Program-made: the position numbers and the translations under genes
Shown here: in pieces, positions 15,529-24,311 of the stretch
How positions within the stretch are numbered: position 1 is the stretch's first letter
Layout: every line of letters begins with the position of its first letter
Notes under the pieces: generated by a model
Seen by the model: only the letters and a program-made list of their open reading frames with translations
What the model was told of the DNA's origin: nothing
Database searches by the model: none
Assembly (NCBI RefSeq): GCF_028292365.1
Contig: NZ_JAQGMM010000069.1
Coordinates: 1-38,675 of the forward strand
Reading direction: 5' to 3'
From: Caballeronia sp.
GTDB taxonomy: Bacteria; Pseudomonadota; Gammaproteobacteria; Burkholderiales; Burkholderiaceae
Length of the DNA stretch: 38,675 nt

Positions 15529-16886
15529 GGCGCTGCTCCTGGCGAAAGAATGTCGATGGTCACGCGCCGGTTCCTCGCGCGTCCGGCCGGGCTGTCATTC
15601 GATGCAACCGGTTCAGTGTCGCCGCGGCCTTCGGCCGTGACGCGCGAAGGCGTCTCCAGCTTCGCGGCGATGATGGCCCGCACCGTGTCCGCGCGTGCCT
15701 GCGACAGCGCGACGTTGGACGGGAACCGCGCCGACACGATGCGCTGGTTGTCCGTATGCCCGATCACGACAATGTTGCCGGGCTTGTCCTGCAAGGCCTG
15801 CGCAATGCGCTGCATCAACGGCGCGAAGTGCGCGTCGAGCTCCGCGCTGCCCGATGCGAAGAGCTGCGTGCCTTCGGCCGAGTTGTTGATCGTCACGGTG
15901 GTCCGGTCGGCGGACTCGCTGACCGAGACGAGTCCTTGCGCGATCTCCGGCGCAAGGAATCCGGCGAGCGCCGCCGAGACCCTGGGCGCGGCGCTCGTCT
16001 TCGCTGCCAGCACCGGCGCGGGCGCGACGCGAATCGCGCGCATGGAGGCGAAGACCGGGTCGGAGAAGTCGTTGATGCGAATGCCGAGCACGAGGCTCGC
16101 TGCCATCAGGACGGCCCCGGCTAGCGCCAACGCGACCCACAGCGGCACGAACTGCAGCAGCCGCTTGCGCTCGCGCGCCGCGGGCTGCCAGTGCGGCGAG
16201 AGCGCGCGTTCGATCGTGCCGCGCTGCGTGCGGATCATCTGCTCGAGCCGCTCGCGGATCACGTCGAGCTGCGTCTTGCCGCCATCGATTAGCCGGTAGC
16301 GTCCGTCGAAGCCAAGCGCGAGCATCACGTAGATCAGCTCGAGCATGTCGATGTCGACTGCCGGGGTCTGCACGAGGCGCTGCAGGATCACGAAGAGCCG
16401 TTCGCCACCCGATGCTTCGTTATGAAACGTCACGAGCAGGCTGCGCCGTCCCCACACGCCCGCGCCCCACGGCGTCGCCGCGATCGACTCGTCGATGAAC
16501 GTGCACAGGCAATAGCGCGCGGGGCCGAGTTGCGCATCGGGCACGCCGAAGGCGCGGCCATCGGCTTCGAAGCGGCGCATCATCTGGATCAGTTGCGTGC
16601 GCAAGCCGTCGAGGTCCGGATGCGTCGTGAGCCGCCGCAGCGGCAACGCGAGTTCAAGGAGCGGATTGGCCGCCCGCAAAAGCGGATTGCGTCCGGCTAG
16701 CGAAGGATCGAGAGGCGCGAGCGGTGTGAGCGGTGTGAGCGCTTCCCGCCTGCCTTGCAGCCTCGCATCGGGCTTGGCGGAGTTGCGCTCTCGTTCGCGC
16801 CCACGGCCCGGCGTCGGCATTCTGATGGTGCGCGCGGTGTCGAGAAAATCCGCGTCGTCAAGTGTCGGATCGGTGTCGTTGGTCAT
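15525..16886 (-). CDS. tssL: TssL (DotU family) with C-terminal OmpA peptidoglycan-binding domain
   Basis: This 453-residue protein is an evolved TssL. The cytoplasmic DotU part (NPLLRAANPLLELALPLRRL, then YCLCTFIDESIAATPWGAG) precedes one membrane helix (PLWVALALAGAVLMAASLVL). The periplasmic OmpA-like domain contains NIVVIGHTDNQRI, LSQARADTVRAII and GRARNRRVTI, which should anchor the membrane complex to peptidoglycan. It overlaps the tssM start by 4 bases. The N-terminal tail carries LTPLTPLAPLDPSL, encoded partly by a perfect 9-base tandem repeat (16721-16738). Confidence 0.96.
   Translation of the reverse strand: MTNDTDPTLDDADFLDTARTIRMPTPGRGRERERNSAKPDARLQGRREALTPLTPLAPLDPSLAGRNPLLRAANPLLELALPLRRLTTHPDLDGLRTQLIQMMRRFEADGRAFGVPDAQLGPARYCLCTFIDESIAATPWGAGVWGRRSLLVTFHNEASGGERLFVILQRLVQTPAVDIDMLELIYVMLALGFDGRYRLIDGGKTQLDVIRERLEQMIRTQRGTIERALSPHWQPAARERKRLLQFVPLWVALALAGAVLMAASLVLGIRINDFSDPVFASMRAIRVAPAPVLAAKTSAAPRVSAALAGFLAPEIAQGLVSVSESADRTTVTINNSAEGTQLFASGSAELDAHFAPLMQRIAQALQDKPGNIVVIGHTDNQRIVSARFPSNVALSQARADTVRAIIAAKLETPSRVTAEGRGDTEPVASNDSPAGRARNRRVTIDILSPGAAP
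16721..16738. repeat. 9-base tandem repeat inside tssL
   Basis: Two perfect copies of gcggtgtga, in frame, encode part of LTPLTPL in the cytoplasmic N-terminal tail of TssL. Confidence 0.75.
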
Positions 16887-16934
16887 TTCGGTATCCTTAT
16901 TTCACCACCTTATGGCGTAGCGTCGTTGGCACGG

Positions 16935-18269
16935 TCAGCGGCGAATGGCCCAGCATTCCATCGCGAGCCCGGGGAATTCGCCCGCCACGTGCAGTGCCAT
17001 TCCCGCCGATGAACCGAGCGAAGCCCAGGCATCGCTCTTGTCGTCGAGTTCGAAATAGGTGTAGCCCGCGTGAAACGGCAATTGCCGCGGAGCCACTGGC
17101 AGCGCACGCAACACAATGCCGGGCAACTGCAGATTGACGAGATCGCGGATCTTCTCGATGCTGCCAATCTTCACCTGGCTCCCGAACGCCGAGAGCAGCG
17201 TCTCGGTGGGCACTTGCGCCCGCACCGCGAGCACGAACGTCGCGCTCGTGAAGAGCGAGCGATCCCCGACCTGCGCGACGCGCAAGCCGTATTTGCGCTC
17301 CTCAAGCGGGATCGACACGACCTGCGGGTCCGCCACGCGGCTCAACGCAAGCCGTAACGCGTCGATGACCGGCGCGAAGGTTTCCTTCAGACGCTCGTGA
17401 CGGTACGCCGGAAACAGAGGCGGCCGCCGGTCGCGCTGGCTGAAGGTCGCAAGCTCGCCGGCGAGCGCAACGCTCGCCTGATACAGCGCTTCGGGATGCA
17501 GGCCGGTCATCGCGCCGAAATGCATAACGAGCGGCTGTGCGCGGTTGACGATCTGCAGCAGCAGGAAGTCCGAAATCTCCGCCATGCCCGCGCCATCGGG
17601 CTGAGAAAGCCTGCCCGCGAGCGCTTCCGCGCGTTGCTGCAAGAGGCCGTTCAGTTCCGCCGCGAAGCGCGCGAGCCCGTCCGCGACGCGATAGTCGAGG
17701 CACGGCGGGCAATAGTCGCCGTCGAGCAGGATGCGCGAGTCGCTCAAGCGTTCGGTCACGCGCGCGACGCCGGCATACGCGTGCGCGTTCGCCACGTCGG
17801 GTTCGAGCGCGAGACGCAGGCGCAGCTTGCCGATCTGCAACAACGTGGCCAGTGCATCCGGGTCGTTGCTGTCGTGAACCTCGACATCGCCGGTGTCGTA
17901 GCGGGCGAGATTCTCCACGTTGTCCGGGCCTCCGGACTCCGGCGCACCCGGCCGGCGCACCGGCAACGCCAGCACGACCAGTTGGTTCGACGTGCCTTCC
18001 GGAATATCGAGCGGCACGGGCAAATCGCCGTCGGCAGGCAGGTTGAACGGCGTGCCGTCGGGCAACACGCCCGCAGCCGCACGCAGCGCGAGCTTGCCGA
18101 GCTTCAGGAGCGCCTCGTCGAGCTCCAGCTTCGTGAAACCCCAGCCATATGCGCGCAGACCGCCTGCGCGGCCTTCGAGCTGCGTCTCGACGTGGCGGTC
18201 GTGCTGCTGCAGATGCTGCGGCTGAAGGAACATGCCCTCCGACCAGATAACCTTGTTGTTCCAATACAT
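16935..18269 (-). CDS. tssK: TssK, T6SS baseplate-to-membrane adaptor
   Basis: This 444-residue protein begins MYWNNKVIWSEGMFLQPQHL, the hallmark start of TssK proteins (ImpJ/VasE, DUF876). TssK trimers link the TssEFG baseplate wedges to TssL and TssM. The ATG at 18269 was chosen on this motif; the longer open frame extends into tagH. The gene starts five bases downstream of the tagH stop and is followed, after a 48-base gap, by tssL. In many T6SS operons tssJ sits directly before tssK, but here tagH occupies that position. Confidence 0.96.
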   Translation of the reverse strand: MYWNNKVIWSEGMFLQPQHLQQHDRHVETQLEGRAGGLRAYGWGFTKLELDEALLKLGKLALRAAAGVLPDGTPFNLPADGDLPVPLDIPEGTSNQLVVLALPVRRPGAPESGGPDNVENLARYDTGDVEVHDSNDPDALATLLQIGKLRLRLALEPDVANAHAYAGVARVTERLSDSRILLDGDYCPPCLDYRVADGLARFAAELNGLLQQRAEALAGRLSQPDGAGMAEISDFLLLQIVNRAQPLVMHFGAMTGLHPEALYQASVALAGELATFSQRDRRPPLFPAYRHERLKETFAPVIDALRLALSRVADPQVVSIPLEERKYGLRVAQVGDRSLFTSATFVLAVRAQVPTETLLSAFGSQVKIGSIEKIRDLVNLQLPGIVLRALPVAPRQLPFHAGYTYFELDDKSDAWASLGSSAGMALHVAGEFPGLAMECWAIRR

Positions 18270-18273
18270 GGCG

Positions 18274-19716
18274 TCAGCCTTTTGAGGAGTGCAGTGCGTC
18301 GAGCTGCGCCTGATAGGCACGGCTGAACGGCTCGCCGAAACTACGCTGGATGTCATCGCCTGCGTCGTCCGCGTCGCGCGCCACGTGTTCCCAGGTCTCG
18401 ACGAAGCGCTGCCACAACCGCCTGGGGCGATTGCCGATGAGCGCGTCGAGACCGCGCGGCGGCTCGAGCGAACGTTCGATGGCCGCCGGATCGATGCGCT
18501 CCATCGCGTGGGCGAGCGCCGCGCGCATGCCCGCGACCATCGCGAGTTCGTGCGTCTGGATATCGCGGAACGCCGCGCGCATGGCCTCCTGCGGCGGCAG
18601 ATAGCCGTTGTCGCGCGCGCCGAGCATTTGCGCGAGCGCCCGATCGGCATCGGGGAAGAACTTGAGCGGGTTGTTGTCGCGCTCTTCGATCATCGTCATC
18701 GCCATGCGCGTCTCGCGCTTGGTCATGGCGCGCGAGCGCAAGGTCGCCATGGCGCCTTGCGTCGCTTCGCGCAGCATCGCGCCCACAAGGCGTGCAAGGT
18801 CCGCAGGCTCGACATCGCTCACGGCGGAGGGCTCAATGCCGAGCCCTTCGATCAGCGCATCGATCAGCGCGGCTTGATCGATGTGGTGATCCCGCGCTTC
18901 ATGAATCGGCGAGCGCGATGGTATCGACGCGACGTCGGGTCTCGGCAAAGGCAGGCCAGGCATATCGTCATTCCGCGCGAACGGAGGCGGCTCCGGCACC
19001 GCGGGCATCGCCGACACAGCCTGTTCCGGCGACACATGTTCGAAGCTTCGCGACAACAGCACGGACTTCTCCACCGCACGCGCGCCGATATCGCGCAGCG
19101 GATCGCGGGGACTGAGCGCGTCGATCAGCGCCTGATCGGCATCGCCGCGAAAGTGTCCGGGCTCGCGCAAAAGCGGGGTCGCGGCCAGCGGATCCGGCAG
19201 GAAAAGTGCGTCCGCTTCATCGGCTGGCGCCGCATCGTGCGGGCCGTTCCAGTCGTCGGGGATCAGGGGTGCGGGCGGCTGCGCTTCGAACTCCGGCGTA
19301 CCCGGTGTGTTCGGCGTACCCGGTTTATCCCACGAGCTCGCGGGCGGCCGCGCGTCGGGCAACGATTGCGTCATGATGGTTTCGTCGACCGCGAAGCGGT
19401 CATCCTCCTCACCCATCACCGACACAACGAGCGTATACGCGCCGATCCTCAGACGGTCGCCCTGCGCAAGCGGCGCCTCGTGCGTGCCGTCCAGCACACG
19501 CTCGTTGAGCAGCGTCGGATTGCTGCCGGCATCGACGAGCACATACGCGTTCTCACGCCGCTCGATGCGCGCCTGGATACGCGAGATGCCGCGTTGCCCG
19601 TCGGTCAGCACCATCGTGCAATCCGGTCCCCGGCCGAGCGTGGCGCTCTCGTCTTCGATCTCGATGGTGCTCGGCGATGCGCCCTCGCCGCTTTGCACGG
19701 TCAATGTCAATGTCAT
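18274..19716 (-). CDS. tagH: TagH (Fha-type), FHA-domain T6SS activator
   Basis: This 480-residue protein has an N-terminal FHA domain (about 1-100: SATLGRGPDCTMVLTD, RGISRIQARI, SNPTLLNERVL). A long Pro/Asp-rich linker leads to a C-terminal TagH/ImpI domain (LIDALIEGLGIEP, then LRSRAMTKRETRMAMTMIEE and RLWQRFVETWEHVARDAD). FHA domains bind phosphothreonine. In characterised systems Fha1 is phosphorylated by PpkA and triggers assembly, with TagF opposing it. A kinase and tagF in the same window support that arrangement. The linker contains an imperfect 18-base repeat (ggcgtacccggt at 19295-19306 and 19313-19324) encoding GTPNTPGTP. Confidence 0.92.
   Translation of the reverse strand: MTLTLTVQSGEGASPSTIEIEDESATLGRGPDCTMVLTDGQRGISRIQARIERRENAYVLVDAGSNPTLLNERVLDGTHEAPLAQGDRLRIGAYTLVVSVMGEEDDRFAVDETIMTQSLPDARPPASSWDKPGTPNTPGTPEFEAQPPAPLIPDDWNGPHDAAPADEADALFLPDPLAATPLLREPGHFRGDADQALIDALSPRDPLRDIGARAVEKSVLLSRSFEHVSPEQAVSAMPAVPEPPPFARNDDMPGLPLPRPDVASIPSRSPIHEARDHHIDQAALIDALIEGLGIEPSAVSDVEPADLARLVGAMLREATQGAMATLRSRAMTKRETRMAMTMIEERDNNPLKFFPDADRALAQMLGARDNGYLPPQEAMRAAFRDIQTHELAMVAGMRAALAHAMERIDPAAIERSLEPPRGLDALIGNRPRRLWQRFVETWEHVARDADDAGDDIQRSFGEPFSRAYQAQLDALHSSKG
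19295..19324. repeat. 18-base-spaced direct repeat inside tagH
   Basis: The 12-base unit ggcgtacccggt occurs at 19295-19306 and again at 19313-19324 with a 6-base spacer. It stays in frame within the linker after the FHA domain. Confidence 0.7.
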
Positions 19717-19725
19717 CGGGTTCTC

Positions 19726-21702
19726 CTATTTGCGGACCTTGCGCGTGCCGTCGTCGGCGTCGCGCGGCGGCGTGGGCGGCGGTGGCGGTGTCGTGAGCGG
19801 CACGGGGGGAACGCCGGGGCCGAGCGGAATCGGCAAGCTCGACATCTCGATCGTTTCAGGACCGATGAGGATGTACGACGCCCCGGCCCGCAGCGCGATA
19901 GTCGCGCTCGACTCGATCTCGACCGCCACACCCGCCTTGATCTGCACTGCCACGCCCGCGTTGAGCGCATAGGCTTCGCCGACGAACTGGTTGTGCGTGG
20001 TCATGGTCGCGGCCGACACGCTGCCAAGCACGCTGGACTTGCTGCTGCCGCGCACCGCGTCGTTGCGCGTGCCGCGCGTCTCGCGGAATTCGTTTCCGTC
20101 GATGCGCACGTGCCGCTCGCCGGATACGTTCATCAGCGCGTCGTGCCGGACCCAGGTCTCGTGATCGCGCTCCGCGTGAAAGAACAATTGCTCGTCGCCC
20201 TTGCGGTCGTCGAAGCGCACCTCGTTGTAGCCATTGCCCCCCTTGGTGGACTGGCTCTTCAACGTCGATACCGCGCTCCCGGCAGGCAGCTCGTACGGTG
20301 GCATGTTCGTCGAGTTGTAGACCGCGCCCGTGATGACCGGCCGGTCTGGATCGCCCTCGATGAACTCGACCAGCACCTCCTGCCCGACGCGCGGCAGGAA
20401 CATCGTGCCCCAGCGCCGGTTCGCCCAGCTTTGCGCGACACGCACCCAGCAGCGGTCGAGGCGCTTCGCGCTGTCCGGCTGCGCAAGCTGCTCCCAGTGA
20501 AACTGCACCTTCACCCGGCCGTACTGGTCCGTGAGGATCTCCTCGCCAGGCGGACCGATCACGACGGCCGTCTCTGGCCCCGCCACGCGCGGAACCGGCG
20601 TGGTCCTCGGGGAGCGGAACGTGTTGTCGCCGCGAATGGCGCGGAAGCTGCAATCGAAGACGGGTAGTGTGGAATCGCTTGTCGACACATAGGCATCCGA
20701 AACAATCTCCGCTCGATTCTCGATCACGAGGTACTGGCGGTTCTGCGCGCCGCCCGGATGATCCCGCAGCCGGAAGAGTCCGCCCGCCGTCATGCCGCGG
20801 GACGTGGAGCGCCCTTCGATGGCATCGTTCTGCGCCTGATGAATCTCGACGTTGACGCGGGCAAGCCGTTCTCCATCGCCCGCCTTGACGTGCCCCGTCA
20901 GGTGTTCCTGCATCAGATAACGTGGCGGATCGAAAGGCGCGCTGCGCGTCGCCCGCGCGACCATGCCTTCGCTGTTGCTGACCGAGGCCTTCTCGAAGTC
21001 GTAGTCGTTCACTTCGTAGCGGCCGGTCTGGAGCATCGCACCTGACATCCATCCGTACACGCATTCTTCGTCCTGATCGGGCGTGTCCCAGGCCTGAAAC
21101 GGAACCGACTCATAGTGTGCTATCGGCCGATGCTCCGAGCTGGAATCCGTGAGCACGAGCGTGTGCTTGCCGCCCGCGTGCTCGAAGAAATAGTGGATGC
21201 CTTCGCGCTCCAGAAGCCGGCTGACGAAATCGAAATCGGTCTCGCGATATTGCACGCAATGCTCGAGCGCCGGATCGCTCGCGGTGCAGGCATTGCGAAA
21301 GTCGATGTCAAACGACTCCAGCACCTGCGCGACGATCTGCGGGACCGTGCGTTGATAAAAGAACCGTCTATGCGACGCCTGCGTGAGCAGCCAGAGCCGC
21401 GGGTGTACGACCGCGTCGTAGCGCGCCATGCGGTTGCGAGTGGTGTCGCCTGGTGCGATCAGACGCAGCGTCGTCACAATGCCGTTGAACTGGCGCTCGC
21501 CGCCAGCGGGATAGTCGAGCGTGACGGACAGGTTCTCTCCCAGCACCGCGCCCGGGTCGATATCGTTGCGCGTGCTCAGGAACACAAGCTCGAAGCGGCT
21601 CAGGCGACCCAGTGCTTCGCTCGCGGACATCCGCAGGAAGATGGCCTCATCGCCGAGCGCCGCGCACTGCATGCGCACATGGCGCGTGCTAGTCGAAGGC
21701 AT
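19726..21702 (-). CDS. vgrG: TssI (VgrG), T6SS spike protein
   Basis: This 658-residue protein has the gp27-like N-terminal region (SRFELVFLSTRNDIDPGAVL, then FYQRTVPQIVAQVLESFDI and CVQYRETDFDFVSRLLEREG). The gp5-like needle part contains LTDQYGRVKVQFHW, RVAQSWANRRWGTMFLPRVG and VEFIEGDPDRPVITGAVYN. The C-terminus ends in the beta-helix followed by a short Pro-rich tail (PLTTPPPPPTPPRDADD) and a basic end. There is no fused effector domain, so cargo would have to be non-covalent. The start overlaps the clpV stop by 14 bases. No PAAR tip gene or DUF4123-type adaptor is found nearby. Confidence 0.97.
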   Translation of the reverse strand: MPSTSTRHVRMQCAALGDEAIFLRMSASEALGRLSRFELVFLSTRNDIDPGAVLGENLSVTLDYPAGGERQFNGIVTTLRLIAPGDTTRNRMARYDAVVHPRLWLLTQASHRRFFYQRTVPQIVAQVLESFDIDFRNACTASDPALEHCVQYRETDFDFVSRLLEREGIHYFFEHAGGKHTLVLTDSSSEHRPIAHYESVPFQAWDTPDQDEECVYGWMSGAMLQTGRYEVNDYDFEKASVSNSEGMVARATRSAPFDPPRYLMQEHLTGHVKAGDGERLARVNVEIHQAQNDAIEGRSTSRGMTAGGLFRLRDHPGGAQNRQYLVIENRAEIVSDAYVSTSDSTLPVFDCSFRAIRGDNTFRSPRTTPVPRVAGPETAVVIGPPGEEILTDQYGRVKVQFHWEQLAQPDSAKRLDRCWVRVAQSWANRRWGTMFLPRVGQEVLVEFIEGDPDRPVITGAVYNSTNMPPYELPAGSAVSTLKSQSTKGGNGYNEVRFDDRKGDEQLFFHAERDHETWVRHDALMNVSGERHVRIDGNEFRETRGTRNDAVRGSSKSSVLGSVSAATMTTHNQFVGEAYALNAGVAVQIKAGVAVEIESSATIALRAGASYILIGPETIEMSSLPIPLGPGVPPVPLTTPPPPPTPPRDADDGTRKVRK

Positions 21703-24307
21703 AGGTGAACTCCTCTTGCTCGACGCCGACGTGCACGAGCGCGAGCGTCCTGCCGTCGATCACACGGGACAGGAACTCGGTGCTGATGCGCGGCAGCACG
21801 CTGTTGGTGAGAATCGCGTCGATCATGCGGCCGCCGCTGTCGAGGCGCGTGCACCGCAGCGCAATCTGCGCGATGACGGCTTCGTCGTAGGTGAACGGCA
21901 CCTGATGCGTGCGTGTCACGCGGTCGGCCACGCGCCCTAGTTGCAGGCGGATGATCGCGCGCAGCATGTCGTCGGAGAGCGGGTAATACGGGATCGTCAC
22001 CAAACGCCCGAGCAACGCGGGCGGGAACGTGTGCAGCAATTGCGCGTGCAGTTCCTGTTCGATGACTTCAATCGGCGGCCAGTCGAGCGGATCGCGACAC
22101 AGCTCGGCAATGCGGTCGGTGCCCGCGTTCGTGGTCAACAGGATCAGCGTATTGCGAAAGTCGATGGAGCGGCCTTCGCTGTCTTCCATCCGGCCCTTGT
22201 CGAAGACCTGGAAGAACAGTTCGTGTACGTCGGGATGCGCCTTCTCGACTTCATCGAGCAACACGACGCTATGCGGGCGGCGGCGCACGGCTTCAGTCAG
22301 CACGCCGCCTTCGCCGAAGCCGACATAGCCGGGCGGCGCGCCTTTCAACAGCGAGACCGTGTGCGCTTCCTGATACTCGCTCATGTTGATCGTGATCAGG
22401 TTATGCTCGCCGCCGTACAACACATCGGCCAGCGCCAGAGCGGTTTCGGTCTTGCCGACGCCGGACGTGCCGGCGAGCAGGAATACGCCCACGGGCTTGT
22501 CGGGATTGTCCAACCCCGCGCGCGAAGTCTGCACGCGCCGGGCGATCATCTGCGTCGCGTGCTGCTGGCCGATGATGCGGCCATCGAGCAGTTCGTTCAG
22601 CCGCAACACGTTGCCGATTTCATTCTTCAGCATGTTCAGCACGGGCACGCCGGTCCAGTCCTGAACGACTGCCGCTACCGCATGACGGTCGACGCCCGGC
22701 AGGATCAGCGGCGCGTCGCCTTGATGTTGCGCGAGGAGCGCTTGCTGCTCGCGTAGCGCGGCGAGATCGGCATCGGGCGCACCCTCGCGAAGCTGAGCGC
22801 GACGGGCGAGGATGTCCTTCACCATCTCGCGCTCGATGTGCCAGCGCGCATCGAGTTCGGCGAGGCGTTCCGTTTCGCGCTGCAACGCTGCCGAAGCGGC
22901 CGCGTGACGCGCAGTCGTGTCGATACCGATTGCACCTTCGCGCTTGATCACTTCGAGTTCCGTATTTAGCGCCTCGATGCGCTTCCTGGCATCGTCCACC
23001 TCCGGCGGCGTGGCGTGCTGACTGACCGCGACGCGGGCGCATGCCGTATCGAGCAGGCTCACGGACTTGTCGGGCAACTGCCGCGCGGGAAGATACCGAT
23101 GCGAAAGCCGCACGGCCGCCTCGACGGCCTCGTCGAGAATTTGCACGCCATGATGCGCCTCCAGCGCGAGCGCGATGCCGCGCATCATCGTGACCGCGCG
23201 CGCCTCGTCGGGCTCGCGGACCTGTACGACCTGAAAGCGCCGCGTGAGCGCCGGGTCCTTCTCGATATGCCGCCGATACTCCGACCACGTGGTCGCCGCG
23301 ATCGTGCGCACACTGCCGCGCGCGAGCGCCGGCTTCAGCAGGTTCGCGGCATCGCCCGTGCCGGCCGCACCGCCCGCGCCAATCAACGTGTGCGCTTCGT
23401 CGATGAAGAGGATCACCGCTCGCTCAGCAGACTGCACTTCCTCCAGCACCTGGCGCAAGCGCGCTTCGAATTCGCCCTTCACGCCCGCGCCGGCCTGGAG
23501 CAGCGCGACATCGAGCGTGCGCAGCGTCACATCGCGCAGCGCGGGCGGTACATCACCCGCCACGATGCGATGCGCGAGCCCCTCCACCACGGCCGTCTTG
23601 CCTACACCGGCCTCGCCCGCAAGCAGCGGATTGTTCTGCCGCCGGCGCATGAGAATGTCGATAACCTGACGAATCTCGTCGTCGCGGCCGACGATCGGAT
23701 CCAGCTTGCCCGCGCGCGCTTGTTCCGTCAGGTCGATCGTGAAACGCTGTAACGCGTCCTGCGTGCCGCGTGGCGTGTTCAGCGTGTTCAGCGTGTTCAG
23801 CGGGCGAGTCGCGGCGGACTCAAGTGCCGCTTCCGGCGAACCGTCGAGCACGCTGGCGAAATTGTCGGCGAGTTCGTCGAGCTTCACACGATCGAATTCG
23901 CGCGAGATGCCGCGTAGCGCGTTACGCAATGCGGGCGTCTGCAGCGCCCCGATCAGCACATGCGCGCTGCGGACCTTTTGCACGTCGAAAAGCAGCGAGC
24001 CATAGACCCAGCCGCGCTCGACGGCTTCCTCCAACTGCGAGGAGATATCCGTGATCGACGTCGAGCCGCGCGGGAGACGATCAAGTGCATCGGTCAAGTC
24101 GCGCGCTAGCATGGCGATCTCGATGCCGAAATGCCGGACCACGCGATGCAGGTCCGAATCCGGCAACTGCAATACCTGATGCAGCCAGTGCACGACCTCC
24201 ACATACGGATTGCCGCGAAGCCGGCAGAACGTGGTCGCGCTTTCCATCGCGCGAAAGCTGAGCGTGTCGAGTTTGCCGAACATGACGGCGCGGCTGATGT
24301 CTGCCAT
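21689..24307 (-). CDS. clpV: TssH (ClpV), AAA+ ATPase that recycles the T6SS sheath
   Basis: This 872-residue Clp/Hsp100 protein has two AAA+ modules. The first has Walker A GEAGVGKT (about 231-238) and Walker B VILFIDEAHT; the second has AGTSGVGKTETALA and SVVLLDEVEKAHP. The N-terminal domain of ClpV normally binds TssC to disassemble contracted sheaths. The ATG at 24307 is preferred because AAAGGA lies about ten bases upstream and the protein then begins MADISRAVMFGKL, as in homologues. The linker after the N-domain contains LNTLNTLNT, encoded by three perfect 9-base tandem repeats (23776-23802). Confidence 0.97.
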   Translation of the reverse strand: MADISRAVMFGKLDTLSFRAMESATTFCRLRGNPYVEVVHWLHQVLQLPDSDLHRVVRHFGIEIAMLARDLTDALDRLPRGSTSITDISSQLEEAVERGWVYGSLLFDVQKVRSAHVLIGALQTPALRNALRGISREFDRVKLDELADNFASVLDGSPEAALESAATRPLNTLNTLNTPRGTQDALQRFTIDLTEQARAGKLDPIVGRDDEIRQVIDILMRRRQNNPLLAGEAGVGKTAVVEGLAHRIVAGDVPPALRDVTLRTLDVALLQAGAGVKGEFEARLRQVLEEVQSAERAVILFIDEAHTLIGAGGAAGTGDAANLLKPALARGSVRTIAATTWSEYRRHIEKDPALTRRFQVVQVREPDEARAVTMMRGIALALEAHHGVQILDEAVEAAVRLSHRYLPARQLPDKSVSLLDTACARVAVSQHATPPEVDDARKRIEALNTELEVIKREGAIGIDTTARHAAASAALQRETERLAELDARWHIEREMVKDILARRAQLREGAPDADLAALREQQALLAQHQGDAPLILPGVDRHAVAAVVQDWTGVPVLNMLKNEIGNVLRLNELLDGRIIGQQHATQMIARRVQTSRAGLDNPDKPVGVFLLAGTSGVGKTETALALADVLYGGEHNLITINMSEYQEAHTVSLLKGAPPGYVGFGEGGVLTEAVRRRPHSVVLLDEVEKAHPDVHELFFQVFDKGRMEDSEGRSIDFRNTLILLTTNAGTDRIAELCRDPLDWPPIEVIEQELHAQLLHTFPPALLGRLVTIPYYPLSDDMLRAIIRLQLGRVADRVTRTHQVPFTYDEAVIAQIALRCTRLDSGGRMIDAILTNSVLPRISTEFLSRVIDGRTLALVHVGVEQEEFTYAFD
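23776..23802. repeat. Three perfect 9-base tandem repeats inside clpV
   Basis: gtgttcagc is repeated three times without gaps. On the coding strand it gives LNTLNTLNT in the linker between the N-domain and the first AAA+ module, a place that tolerates length change. Confidence 0.85.
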
Positions 24308-24311
24308 TGAA

